DNA of 44,137 nt, from contig JAHDQY010000037.1 of the NCBI GenBank assembly GCA_018433595.1, forward strand, positions 1-44,137, in the 5' to 3' direction. Each line of letters begins with the position of its first letter. Position 1 is the first letter of the stretch. Both the position numbers and the translations under genes were made by a program. The notes under the pieces are model-generated. The model was not told where the DNA came from. It saw only the letters and a program-made list of their open reading frames with translations, and did no database searches. This DNA comes from Synergistales bacterium. Its GTDB lineage: Bacteria > Synergistota > Synergistia > Synergistales > Aminithiophilaceae. This document shows positions 1-7,834 of this stretch, piece by piece.

Positions 1-62
1 GACGCAGCCTCTGCACCCACGACACCGAAGGGCATCACGACTGCGGCCTCCCCTGCCGCTGA
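1..62 (+). CDS. 3' end of an upstream gene (partial, unidentified)
   Basis: An open frame enters from the left edge and ends at a TGA at 60-62, two bases before the next ATG. Only 19 codons are visible, ending in His-Asp-Cys-Gly-Leu-Pro-Cys-Arg. The tight spacing suggests co-transcription with the two ATPase genes that follow. Ferredoxin-containing MinD ATPases often follow small NifX/NifB-type cofactor-binding proteins, and the His/Cys-rich tail would suit such a protein, but 19 residues cannot establish it. The other frames here lack a comparable junction, so I prefer this one. Confidence 0.4.
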   Translation, partial: RSLCTHDTEGHHDCGLPCR

Positions 63-64
63 CG

Positions 65-901
65 ATGCGCGTCGCCGTCGCCAGCGGCAAGGGAGGCACC
101 GGCAAGACCTGCGTGACCGCCTCGCTGGCCCTTTCCGCATCGGACATTCTGGCCGTTGATCTTGACGTCGAAGAGCCCAATCTGGCGCTTCTCCTCGACT
201 GCCCGCCTCTGGAGAGCATGCTCGTGACCCGCCCCCGTCCGCACGTTGACGAGACGCGATGCAGTGCCTGCGGTCTCTGCGCCCGCGAGTGCCGCTTCGG
301 GGCCATCAATCTTTTCGGGAAAAAGCTCCTCTTTTCCCACGAGCTCTGCCACGGCTGCGGCCTCTGCGTTCATCTCTGCCCGACAGGAGCCCTTTTCGAG
401 GAGGAGCGCCCCCTGGGAGAGATCCGCCGCGGCCACTGCAACGGCATCGACCTGCTCGAAGGGCGGCTCTGGACGGGGCAGATGAACCCCGTCCCCGTCA
501 TCGAATCCACCCTTGACGCCGCCGAAGCCTTCAAGGGAGATTCCCTCTGGGACGCTCCGCCGGGCACGTCCTGTTCGATGGTCGCCGCCGTCCGTCGGGC
601 CGACGCCGTCGTTCTCGTCACGGAACCGACGCCCTTCGGCGCCTCCGACCTTGAGCTGGCCCTTCAGGTGCTTCAGAAAATGGGGAAAAAAGCCTCCGTC
701 GTCATCAACCGCTGTGACCTCGGCGAGGCCGATATCGACGGCCTATGCAGCCGTTATGACGCCCAAATCGCCGCACGGCTCCCCTTTTCGCGGGAAGTGG
801 CCTCCCGCTACGCCCGCGGCGAGGCGCCGGCCCGGTTCGATCCTCTCTGGCAGGAGGCCATGGAAGGCCTCTGGGCCCATTTGAGGAGGGGACTGTTATG
901 A
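65..901 (+). CDS. MinD-superfamily P-loop ATPase with inserted ferredoxin domain (first of pair)
   Basis: A 278-residue cytoplasmic ATPase of the COG1149 type. A deviant Walker A (GKGGTGKT, residues 8-15) opens the protein. Two [4Fe-4S] motifs follow: Cys66, 69, 72, 76 and Cys95, 98, 101, 105. A Walker B-like segment (DAPPGTSC) and the nucleotide-fold strands of the MinD/ParA/NifH superfamily come after. The order P-loop, two ferredoxin clusters, rest of the ATPase fold is diagnostic. Its last four bases (ATGA) overlap the start of a paralogue, so the two are translationally coupled and may form a heterodimer. Family members are thought to act in Fe-S or metal-cofactor assembly or ATP-dependent electron transfer; the substrate is unknown. 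The usual VDGPPG of the switch region reads WDAPPG here, a possible specialisation of this copy. Confidence 0.9.
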   Translation: MRVAVASGKGGTGKTCVTASLALSASDILAVDLDVEEPNLALLLDCPPLESMLVTRPRPHVDETRCSACGLCARECRFGAINLFGKKLLFSHELCHGCGLCVHLCPTGALFEEERPLGEIRRGHCNGIDLLEGRLWTGQMNPVPVIESTLDAAEAFKGDSLWDAPPGTSCSMVAAVRRADAVVLVTEPTPFGASDLELALQVLQKMGKKASVVINRCDLGEADIDGLCSRYDAQIAARLPFSREVASRYARGEAPARFDPLWQEAMEGLWAHLRRGLL

Positions 902-1767
902 CCCCCCGAGAGATCGTCATCGTCAGCGGCAAGGGAGGGACGGGCAAGACGACCGTGTCGGCTTCGCTCGTCGCCCTCCTCTCCGGTCAAGGGCTTTTCT
1001 GCGACACCGATGTCGACGCCCCCAACCTGGAACTGCTTCTTCAGCCCCGAGTCATTCGAGATGAACCCTTTTACGGTATGCCCGTCGCCGCCGTCGACTC
1101 CGGCTGCTGCACCGGCTGCGGTCTCTGCGCGCAGGAATGCCGCTTCAACGCCATAACCATGGTGAGGGAAACAGCCACCGTTGACAGTGACGCCTGCGAA
1201 GGCTGCGCTCTCTGCCTTCATCGCTGCCCCGTCAAAGCCATCACCATGACGGATATCGTCAAAGGCAGGATTCTGGAAAGCCGGACGTCTTATGGTCCTC
1301 TTTTCCATGGCCGCCTCAACCCCGGAGCGGCCAATTCGGGCAAGCTCGTCCAGCAGATCAAGGACAACGCCCGCCGGAGGGCCCGCGAGGAGTCGGTCCC
1401 CTGGATCATCGTCGACGGACCGCCGGGTATCGGCTGCCCGGCCCTTTCGGCCATGAGCGGCGCCGATCTCGTGCTCATCGTGACGGAAGCCTCCCGATCG
1501 GCTCAAAGCGACCTGAAGCGCCTCGTCGAGACGATAAAACCCTTCCGTCTCTCCTCGACCGTCGTCCTCAACAAGGCCGGCCTGGCGCCTCAGGAGGAAC
1601 AGGCCCTCTTCGTCCTCTGCGGCGAACTGAATCTGCCCTTCTGGGGCTCGCTGCCCTTCCGCCCTGACGTCGCCCGCCTCCAGGGACGAGCCGAACCGCC
1701 TCTTGATCTGCTTCGCTCTGAGATGGAGTCTCTCCGAGAACGAATTCTCTCCTTTTTTTCCGAATGA
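898..1767 (+). CDS. MinD-superfamily P-loop ATPase with inserted ferredoxin domain (second of pair)
   Basis: A 289-residue paralogue of the preceding protein in the same arrangement: deviant Walker A (GKGGTGKT, residues 11-18), ferredoxin clusters at Cys71, 74, 77, 81 and Cys100, 103, 106, 110 (with an extra Cys70), then a canonical VDGPPGIGC switch segment. It begins inside the stop region of the first copy (ATGA overlap). Such tandem pairs occur in anaerobes and are believed to work together in Fe-S or metal-cofactor handling. This copy keeps the standard switch motif that its partner has altered, which would fit a division of labour within a heterodimer; that is inference. A GC-rich hairpin follows the stop codon. 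Confidence 0.9.
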   Translation: MTPREIVIVSGKGGTGKTTVSASLVALLSGQGLFCDTDVDAPNLELLLQPRVIRDEPFYGMPVAAVDSGCCTGCGLCAQECRFNAITMVRETATVDSDACEGCALCLHRCPVKAITMTDIVKGRILESRTSYGPLFHGRLNPGAANSGKLVQQIKDNARRRAREESVPWIIVDGPPGIGCPALSAMSGADLVLIVTEASRSAQSDLKRLVETIKPFRLSSTVVLNKAGLAPQEEQALFVLCGELNLPFWGSLPFRPDVARLQGRAEPPLDLLRSEMESLRERILSFFSE

Positions 1768-1771
1768 TCGC

Positions 1772-1802
1772 GCCGGGGCAGGCCTTTATGGCTTGCCCCG
1801 GC
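1772..1802 (+). terminator. GC-rich hairpin after the ATPase pair
   Basis: Arms GCCGGGGCA (1772-1780) and TGCCCCGGC (1794-1802) are perfect complements, with further GCC/GGC pairing inside. The hairpin starts five bases after the stop codon of the second ATPase. No clear T-run follows, so it may be a weak terminator or a transcript-end stabiliser. Confidence 0.55.
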
Positions 1803-1902
1803 TACGCTCTCTCCGGCAGAAAGTCTCCTCCTTAAGGACGGACAACCGCCTTCGAATGAACTTGGTTTTTAAAAGGCCTTCCTGATAACATAAATTTTCC
1901 AT

Positions 1903-1931
1903 TTGCATTGCTTGTCATTATGGTGTATTTT
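1903..1931 (+). promoter_or_regulatory. candidate promoter of the binding-protein gene
   Basis: TTGCAT (1903-1908), a 17-base spacer and TATTTT (1926-1931) lie in a distinctly AT-rich stretch, followed by a Shine-Dalgarno site (GGGAGG) before the ATG at 1968. An overlapping alternative is TTGTCA with TAGATG, so the exact hexamers are uncertain. Confidence 0.4.
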
Positions 1932-1967
1932 TTAGATGCCTTTTAACTTACGGGAGGTGTCTTTATC

Positions 1968-2741
1968 ATGAAACGTTTCATGGCTTTCGGTGTCGCCCTT
2001 TTCATCTTAGCCTTTTTGGCAGTTTTACCCGCCTCCGCTGCGACTTTGGCCGAGATCCGGGAACGAGGCGTGATGTATGTCGCCATCGAAGACGAAGACT
2101 TCGGTCTCTTCCACTTCCGCGACGGAGACAAGTGCAGTGGCCTCGATTATGATCTGGCCCAGGCTATCGCCGATGCCGCCGGCGTCTCACTCAAAACCGT
2201 CCCTCTCCCCTGGGGCGACGGCGAGGCCGGCACCGTCAGCGGCGCATGGGGCAAGGGAGGCTGGCCCGTTTTCGGCGTTGACCTGATATGCACGGCAGCG
2301 ACGATCACCGACGAGAGAGCCGAAAAGGTGACTTTTTCCGAGCCCTACAGCTCTGTCGGTCAGCTTGTTTTGACCCTGAAAGAGAAAAAACTCACGACGA
2401 TTGGCCAGATCAAGGGACGCAAACTCGGCTTCCAGCAGGCCACAACAAGCGAGGCAACAGCCAGAGAATCTCTCTCCGAGAACGATCTTGTTCCGTTGCC
2501 TTCCGCCATCGACGTCATGAACGCCCTGCGAAACGGTCTCATTGATGCAGCCCTTATCGATAGTCCTGTGGCCTTGGCAGAAGCAAGAAAAGATGCATCC
2601 TTTCACGTTATTAACGAACTGCTCACTGAGGAGCACTTCGGCGTCACCTTACCCAAAAATGCCGATCCCGAGTTGAAGGCCCTTGTCGATGACGTGGTCC
2701 GCTCGAAGGGGCAGGCCCTCAACGACAAGTGGTTCAAGTGA
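1968..2741 (+). CDS. periplasmic amino-acid-type solute-binding protein (SBP_bac_3 family)
   Basis: A 257-residue secreted protein. A signal peptide (MKRF, hydrophobic core, PASAA) ends near residue 25. The mature part begins with the LAEIRERG element of family 3 solute-binding proteins and continues with the LDYDLAQAIADAAG segment, the ITDERAEKVTFSEPY hinge region and the IGQIKGRKLGFQQATT strand typical of polar amino-acid binding proteins. It would deliver a ligand to an ABC importer in the periplasm, but no matching permease or ATPase gene is adjacent, so it is an orphan and may serve a transporter elsewhere or a sensor. It has its own AT-rich promoter region and a strong terminator. Its codons look less GC-extreme than its neighbours', which may hint at separate acquisition. 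Confidence 0.85.
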   Translation: MKRFMAFGVALFILAFLAVLPASAATLAEIRERGVMYVAIEDEDFGLFHFRDGDKCSGLDYDLAQAIADAAGVSLKTVPLPWGDGEAGTVSGAWGKGGWPVFGVDLICTAATITDERAEKVTFSEPYSSVGQLVLTLKEKKLTTIGQIKGRKLGFQQATTSEATARESLSENDLVPLPSAIDVMNALRNGLIDAALIDSPVALAEARKDASFHVINELLTEEHFGVTLPKNADPELKALVDDVVRSKGQALNDKWFK

Positions 2742-2756
2742 TCGACGTCCCCTCCC

Positions 2757-2800
2757 AAAGAGCGAGGGCCTTCCTTACGTAAGGAAGGCCCTCGCTCTTT
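2757..2800. terminator. bidirectional terminator, perfect 22-bp inverted repeat
   Basis: Left arm 2757-2778 and right arm 2779-2800 are exact reverse complements with no spacer. The outer ends are AAAG and CTTT, so a T-run follows on the plus strand (through 2804) and T residues occur on the minus strand as well. It lies between the convergent ends of the binding-protein gene and mrp and should stop transcription both ways. Confidence 0.92.
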
Positions 2801-2816
2801 TTTTGTTTCCCGAGAG

Positions 2817-3665
2817 TCAATCGGCTCCCTTGACGGAAGCCTCCTTCAGCGAGGTTTCGAGAGCCGAAGCAAGTTCGTCGAGGTCTTTATCCTCGTATTC
2901 CTCGACCCTGCCGGCATCACAGAGCAGAGCCAGGGCCGGGTCGACGGGGAAACGCCCCAGAAGGGGCATGCCGAAGCGCTCCGTCAGCTTGGCCGCGTGG
3001 CTGGGGCCGAAGAGGTCGAGTGACTGGCCGCAGGCGGGGCAGCGGACGAAGCTCATGTTCTCGACGACGCCCAGGAGGGGGACGTCGAGCATCTCGGCCA
3101 TGTGGCAGGCCTTTTCGACGATCAGCTCGGCCAGCCCCTGAGGGGAGGTGACGAGGACCATCCCGTCGAGAGGGAGGCTCTGCATGACCGTCAGCGGCGC
3201 GTCGGCCGTCCCCGGCGGCAGGTCGATGAGGAGGTAGTCCAGATTGCCCCACTCCACCTCGTCCCAGAACTGCTTGAGCAGGTTGGCGATGAGAGGTCCC
3301 CGCCAGACGACGGGCTTGGCCGGGTCGTCGAGAAGGAGGTTGACGGACATGACGCGGATTCCCAGCTGCGGCGAGGCCGGAGGGAGCATGCCTCCCGTCG
3401 TTCCCACCAGGGGGTCGCGGACTCCCAGCAGCTTGGGGATGGAGGGCCCCGTCACGTCGGCGTCGAGAATCCCCACCTGAAGTCCCCGGCGGGCCAGGGC
3501 GACGGCCAGCAGGGCCGTCGTCGTGCTCTTGCCGACGCCTCCCTTGCCGCTGCCGACAGCGATAAAGCTCCTCACGCCCCTTTTATCGAAGGCCTTTTCA
3601 GCCTGGTTCGGGCAGGCATCCCCTTCACCGCAGGAGGACGAAGAACAGCTCTGGCATTCGGACAT
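2817..3665 (-). CDS. mrp: Mrp/NBP35-family Fe-S cluster carrier ATPase
   Basis: A 282-residue P-loop ATPase that carries and transfers [4Fe-4S] clusters to apoproteins in the cytoplasm. A Cys-rich N-terminus (several Cys in the first 18 residues) precedes the deviant Walker A GKGGVGKS (40-47), the DADVTGPS and DLPPGT switch motifs, and a CPAC motif at 209-212, the conserved cluster-binding CxxC of the family. I start at the ATG at 3665, which has GGGGAG ten bases upstream; a TTG two codons earlier (3671) is closer to the same site and cannot be excluded. The gene is divergent from an iron-type importer, and the intergenic region holds a good promoter plus a Fur-like palindrome, which fits iron-responsive control. 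Confidence 0.9.
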   Translation of the reverse strand: MSECQSCSSSSCGEGDACPNQAEKAFDKRGVRSFIAVGSGKGGVGKSTTTALLAVALARRGLQVGILDADVTGPSIPKLLGVRDPLVGTTGGMLPPASPQLGIRVMSVNLLLDDPAKPVVWRGPLIANLLKQFWDEVEWGNLDYLLIDLPPGTADAPLTVMQSLPLDGMVLVTSPQGLAELIVEKACHMAEMLDVPLLGVVENMSFVRCPACGQSLDLFGPSHAAKLTERFGMPLLGRFPVDPALALLCDAGRVEEYEDKDLDELASALETSLKEASVKGAD

Positions 3666-3690
3666 GAACAACTCACTCCCCGCTTTTATC

Positions 3691-3705
3691 TGAGAAGAAT
3701 TCTCA
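3691..3705. promoter_or_regulatory. Fur-box-like 15-bp palindrome
   Basis: TGAGAAGAATTCTCA has perfect 6-base outer arms (TGAGAA/TTCTCA). It resembles the 7-1-7 Fur consensus TGATAAT-N-ATTATCA, with G or C at the variable fourth positions. It sits just downstream of the -10 of the mrp promoter, over the predicted transcription start, where a repressor would act. The Fur assignment is inference from consensus and context. Confidence 0.5.
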
Positions 3706-3709
3706 ATAG

Positions 3710-3738
3710 TTTATACGCCCTTTTCCGGACACCGTCAA
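3710..3738 (-). promoter_or_regulatory. sigma-70-type promoter of mrp
   Basis: On the minus strand TTGACG (3738-3733), a 17-base spacer and TATAAA (3715-3710) match the consensus at 5 of 6 positions each. The start codon of mrp lies about 45 bases downstream of the -10. Confidence 0.65.
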
Positions 3739-3843
3739 GAAGAGGCTCCTTTCGCAGACTTTGGTGCCACCCTGGGGCCGCTTCGTGCTATTCTTGGCCC
3801 GAAGCCGACTTCTGCACAAGATTTCACAACGGAGGTGTTTTTC

Positions 3844-4950
3844 TTGCAGCGACGGAACTTTTGCGCCCTCTGCCTCGCGGCGGTCTTTCTTTTCGTTCCG
3901 ACATCGGCGGCACCCTCGACAGGCGTCGTCGACGCGCTGGGGCACCCCTTCGCCCTGGAAGGGAGCGTCACAAAGGTTCTCTGCTCCGGATCCGGTGCCC
4001 TGAGGCTTCTGACCTATCTCCAGGCCCAGCATCTCATCGTCGCCGTCGAGGATATCGAAAAGAGGGAAAGCCCCGTCGATCCCCGCCCCTATTTCCTGGC
4101 CAACCCGGGCTTTCGCGAACTCCCTCTTTTCGGGGAGTTTCGCGGTCAGGCCCGCGCCGAGCTGATTCTGGGGCTTCCCGAACAGCCTCAAGTGATCTTC
4201 AAGACCTACCCCGAAGCGGGCATTCCCGCTGCGGAGCTCCAGGACGCCACCGCCATCCCCGTCATCCCCCTCCACTACGGCGACCTGCTCGAAGGCCGGG
4301 AGAAGCTCTATGCCTCTCTGCGGACGATGGGACAGATCATCGGCAGAAAGAGACGGGCCGAGGAGGTCATCGCCTTTTTCGAGAATGCCCTTGACGATCT
4401 CCGCCGCCGCACGGCCGACGTTAAGGAGGAGGAGCGCCCCACCTGCTTCATCGGCGGCGTGGCCTACCGGGGCGCCCACGGTCTGACCTCGACGGAGCTG
4501 GGCTATCCCCCCTTCGTCTTCACCTCGGCCCGGGCCGTAACGGAGGCCGAAGCCCCTTCGACACGGTCGGCTCATGCCGAGATCTCCCGCGAGAAGCTGC
4601 TGGCCTGGGATCCGGAGTATCTCTTTATCGATCTTTCGACGCTCAACGCCGGAGAGCGGACGGGAGCCCTCCACGAGCTGGGGGAAACGTCTCTCTGGAG
4701 AGACCTCCGCGCCCTGCGGGAGGGAAAGGCTTTCGGCGTCCTTCCCTACAACTGGTACACCCAGAACTTCGGCTCCATTCTGGCTGATGCCTACTTCGTC
4801 GGGAAGACCCTCTTCCCCGGCCCTTTCGCCGACATCGACCCGGCCGGGAAAGCCGACGAGATCTACCGGTTCCTCATCGGGAAGGAGCTCTTCGCCGTCA
4901 TCGACACCTCCTTCGGCAACCGGACCTTCCGCCCTCTGGATCTGGAGTAG
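3844..4950 (+). CDS. periplasmic binding protein of a FecCD-type metal-chelate ABC importer
   Basis: A protein of about 368 residues starting at the TTG at 3844, which has GGAGG eight bases upstream; the in-frame GTG at 3835 overlaps that site and is rejected. The N-terminus (QRRNFCALCLAAVFLF, then PTSAAP) is a signal peptide. The rest matches the BtuF/FepB-like class: an early VVDALGHPF segment, a central helix with paired ligand-cleft lobes, and a C-terminal lobe with YNWYTQNFG and ADAYFVGKTL segments. It leads a three-gene operon with permease and ATPase, the complete inventory of an iron-siderophore, haem or cobalamin importer. The Fur-like site upstream favours iron, but the ligand cannot be read from sequence. 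Confidence 0.85.
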   Translation: MQRRNFCALCLAAVFLFVPTSAAPSTGVVDALGHPFALEGSVTKVLCSGSGALRLLTYLQAQHLIVAVEDIEKRESPVDPRPYFLANPGFRELPLFGEFRGQARAELILGLPEQPQVIFKTYPEAGIPAAELQDATAIPVIPLHYGDLLEGREKLYASLRTMGQIIGRKRRAEEVIAFFENALDDLRRRTADVKEEERPTCFIGGVAYRGAHGLTSTELGYPPFVFTSARAVTEAEAPSTRSAHAEISREKLLAWDPEYLFIDLSTLNAGERTGALHELGETSLWRDLRALREGKAFGVLPYNWYTQNFGSILADAYFVGKTLFPGPFADIDPAGKADEIYRFLIGKELFAVIDTSFGNRTFRPLDLE

Positions 4951-4954
4951 GGCC

Positions 4955-6007
4955 GTGCACCTCGAGGAAGGGCACCTCCCCGAAGGCTATATCCGCCACC
5001 TGGACGCCAAGAGGCGCTGGAGCGCTGTCGCCGCCTCCGCCGCCTTCCTGGCCCTTCTGGCCTCCCTCTGTCTGGGAGCCGTTCCCGTCCCGCCCCTGGA
5101 GGCCCTCCGATCCCTTCTCGGGTTGGGCATCGACGCCCGCTGGGACCGCATCGTCCGCCAGATCCGCCTTCCCCAGGCCCTGGCGGCCCTGCTGGCCGGG
5201 ACGGGACTCTCCCTGGCCGGAGCCGTCACCCAGTCGACGCTCCGAAACCCCCTGGCCTCCCCCTTCACCCTGGGAATCAGCCACGCCGCCGCCTTCGGCG
5301 CCGCCGCCTCCGTCTTCTTTCTGCCCCGGAGCGGTGGGACGCCGCTGTTCTTCCGCCTCTACGGCACGGCCGCCATCGCCCTGGCGACAAGCCTTGTCGC
5401 CGCGGCGGCGATTCTCGCCCTCTCCCGGCGGAGAGACTCACCGCCGGAGGGCATCGTTCTCTGCGGCATCGCCCTTGGATCGCTCTTCACGGCGGCGACG
5501 ATGCTTCTTCAATATTTCGCCGACGACGTCCAGCTGGCGACGATGGTCTTCTGGACCTTCGGCGATCTTGCCCGGGCCCGGTGGCCCGAGCTGCTCTTCA
5601 TGGCAGTCGCTGTAGCCCTGACGACGGTCTACTTCCTCGGCCGCCGTTGGGACCTGAACACGCTTCTCGCCGGCGAGGAAACGGCGCGCTCCCTGGGCGT
5701 TTCCGTCACCCGGGTCCGGCTGGAAGCGATGTTCGTCGCCTGCCTCGTCACCGCCATCGTCGTCTCCCTCGTCGGCGTCATCGGCTTCGTCGGCATCGTC
5801 TGCCCCCACATGGCCCGCAGGTTCACCGGCGACGACCATCGATTCCTTCTCCCCGGCGCAGCCCTGACGGGCGCCCTGCTGCTTCTCCTTGCCGACACGG
5901 CGGCCCGGACGCTTCTTTTGCCCCGGGTGCTGCCCGTCGCGATCGTGACGGCCTTTTTCGGAGCGCCCGCCTTCATCTGGCTTCTGGGAAGGAAGGCCTG
6001 CCGGTGA
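4955..6007 (+). CDS. FecCD-family ABC transporter permease
   Basis: About 350 residues from the GTG at 4955 (GGAG seven bases upstream, overlapping the end of the previous gene). It is an inner-membrane protein with roughly ten hydrophobic segments. Family hallmarks are the RLPQALAALLAGTGLSLAGA segment followed by QSTLRNPLASPFTLGIS, and a C-terminal VGFVGIVCPHMAR-type region (here GVIGFVGIVCPH then RRFTG), which contacts the ATPase. It forms the homodimeric channel of the importer between the binding protein and the ATPase. Overlap with the ATPase gene is four bases. Confidence 0.92.
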   Translation: MHLEEGHLPEGYIRHLDAKRRWSAVAASAAFLALLASLCLGAVPVPPLEALRSLLGLGIDARWDRIVRQIRLPQALAALLAGTGLSLAGAVTQSTLRNPLASPFTLGISHAAAFGAAASVFFLPRSGGTPLFFRLYGTAAIALATSLVAAAAILALSRRRDSPPEGIVLCGIALGSLFTAATMLLQYFADDVQLATMVFWTFGDLARARWPELLFMAVAVALTTVYFLGRRWDLNTLLAGEETARSLGVSVTRVRLEAMFVACLVTAIVVSLVGVIGFVGIVCPHMARRFTGDDHRFLLPGAALTGALLLLLADTAARTLLLPRVLPVAIVTAFFGAPAFIWLLGRKACR

Positions 6008-6762
6008 TCCTCGACGTCGAAGGCCTTTTCTTCCGCTACGGGAGCGAGTCGGTCCTGGACGAGGTGACCTTCTCGGCCCGCCGCGGCGAAGTCCTCATGA
6101 TTCTCGGCCCCAACGGAGCCGGTAAATCGACGCTGCTGCGCTGCCTCGACGGGCTTGCCCGCCCCTCCCGCGGCGTCATCCTCCTCGACGGAAAGGCGTT
6201 GGCCGCCTTCGACGGCCCCGACCTGGCCCGATCCGTGGGTTACGTCCCCCAGAGACCGGAAACAGCCGGGCTCATCGCCTTCGATGCCGTCCTTCTGGGA
6301 CGGCGCCCCCATTTCGGCCGGCACCCAGCCGAGGAAGATCTGCGCCGTGTCGACGCCGTCTTCCGCACCTTGGCCATGGAGCATCTGGCCCTTCGCCCCC
6401 TTGAGGCCATGAGCGGCGGCGAGCTTCAGAAGGTGATCCTCGCCCGCGCCCTGGCCCAGGAGCCTTCTCTCCTCCTTCTCGACGAACCGACGAGCAGTCT
6501 GGACCTGAAAAACCAGGTCGAAATCCTCTCCCTTCTCCGCCGCATCGCCAGGGGACACGACATGGCCGTCGTCGCCAGCCTCCACGATCTCAACCAGGCT
6601 TTCCGTTTCGGCGACCGCTTTCTTTTCCTTAAAGAAGGACGCATCGTCGAAGCGATGGAGGACCGCTCCCGCCTCTCGGCCGAACTCGTCGAGGAGGTCT
6701 ACGGTCTCCCCGTCGATGTGACCCGCCACGGAGGACTTCCCGTCGTCATCCCCCGCGGCTGA
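6004..6762 (+). CDS. ABC transporter ATP-binding protein (FepC/BtuD-like)
   Basis: About 252 residues starting at a GTG that overlaps the permease stop (GTGA). Walker A GPNGAGKS (35-42), Q-loop Gln83 (YVPQR), signature MSGGE (136-140), Walker B LLLLDE (156-161) and the H-loop ASLHD are all intact. It powers the metal-chelate importer from the cytoplasmic face. Order and overlaps (binding protein, permease, ATPase) show a single transcript. The end of the gene runs into a 115-base spacer before the next operon. Confidence 0.93.
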   Translation: MILDVEGLFFRYGSESVLDEVTFSARRGEVLMILGPNGAGKSTLLRCLDGLARPSRGVILLDGKALAAFDGPDLARSVGYVPQRPETAGLIAFDAVLLGRRPHFGRHPAEEDLRRVDAVFRTLAMEHLALRPLEAMSGGELQKVILARALAQEPSLLLLDEPTSSLDLKNQVEILSLLRRIARGHDMAVVASLHDLNQAFRFGDRFLFLKEGRIVEAMEDRSRLSAELVEEVYGLPVDVTRHGGLPVVIPRG

Positions 6763-6877
6763 AGAAGCCACATTGCCCTCTTCGGCGGGGCCTTCTGGCC
6801 CTTTCCCTTTCGTCCCTTAAGGACCATTCTCATGATAAAGACGATATATTAAAGAATCTGTTAAAGGAGGAAGGGCC

Positions 6878-7834
6878 ATGAACGTTTTCGGACCCGTGCC
6901 GTCGCGAAGGCTCGGCCGAAGCCTGGGGATCAACAACATCCCGCCCAAGATCTGTTCCTACGCCTGCCGCTACTGCCAGCTGGGCGACGCCCTGACGATG
7001 ACGACGGAGCGCCGGGCCTTTTTCGAGCCTGAGGCGATCGCCGCGGAGGTCGAGAGAAAGCTGGCGGAGCTCAAGGAAAAGGGGGAGCGGGTCGACTATC
7101 TCGCCTTCGTCCCCGACGGCGAACCGACCCTCGACGCCCGGCTGGGCGAAACGGCCCGGCGACTCAGGACTTTCTCCATCCCTCTTGCCATCATCACCAA
7201 CGCTTCGCTCCTCTCCGACGAGGCCGTCCGACGCGAGCTGGCCCTCTTCGACTGGATCTCCCTCAAGGTCGACGGGGCGACGGAAGGAATCTGGCGCGTC
7301 ATCGACCGCCCCCATCGGCTTCTTTCCTTCGACGCCATCGTCGAAGGGATCAAGCGCTTCCGCGCCGCCTACGGCGGCCATCTGGAGACGGAGACCATGC
7401 TCGTCACCGGGGTGAACGACGGCGACGAGGCGCTCCTGGCCCTGGCCTCCCTGCTTGCTGAAATCGCCCCTTCCGTCTGCCGCCTCTCCTCTCCCACAAG
7501 ACCTCCCGCCTGTTCCGACGTCCGTTGCTGCGACGAGGAGCGTCTTGCGGCATCGACGGCGATTCTCGGCGAACGGGGGCTGGATGCAAGGCTTCTCAAC
7601 GCCTATGAAGGCAATGACTTCGTCCGGACCGGAGACGCCCGGGAGGCCCTCCTCTCCATCCTCTCCGTCCATCCCATGAGAGACGATGCGATCCGTCTTT
7701 TCCTGGCCGATGTCGAAGATGGAGACGAGCTGCTCCGTCAGGCCGTCGAATCAGGCGACATCCGGGTCACCTCCTGGAGGGGCGGGACCTTCTACGCCCG
7801 CAATCTGCGCAAGGCCGCCGGGAGGAGAGGCTGA
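6878..7834 (+). CDS. radical SAM protein (COG0731-like Fe-S oxidoreductase)
   Basis: A 318-residue enzyme with Cys26, Cys30, Cys33 in the radical SAM CxxxCxxC motif (CSYACRYC), which binds the catalytic [4Fe-4S] cluster and S-adenosylmethionine. The opening FGPVPSRRLGRSLGINN is the signature of the COG0731-related group. The following FVPDGEPTLD motif and the SLKVDG segment belong to the partial TIM barrel. The C-terminal 80 residues look like a small helical or winged-helix add-on. A strong Shine-Dalgarno site (AAAGGAGG) precedes the ATG. Its stop overlaps the start of the AIR-synthase-like gene, suggesting a shared pathway. The substrate of this group is not established. Confidence 0.85.
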   Translation: MNVFGPVPSRRLGRSLGINNIPPKICSYACRYCQLGDALTMTTERRAFFEPEAIAAEVERKLAELKEKGERVDYLAFVPDGEPTLDARLGETARRLRTFSIPLAIITNASLLSDEAVRRELALFDWISLKVDGATEGIWRVIDRPHRLLSFDAIVEGIKRFRAAYGGHLETETMLVTGVNDGDEALLALASLLAEIAPSVCRLSSPTRPPACSDVRCCDEERLAASTAILGERGLDARLLNAYEGNDFVRTGDAREALLSILSVHPMRDDAIRLFLADVEDGDELLRQAVESGDIRVTSWRGGTFYARNLRKAAGRRG

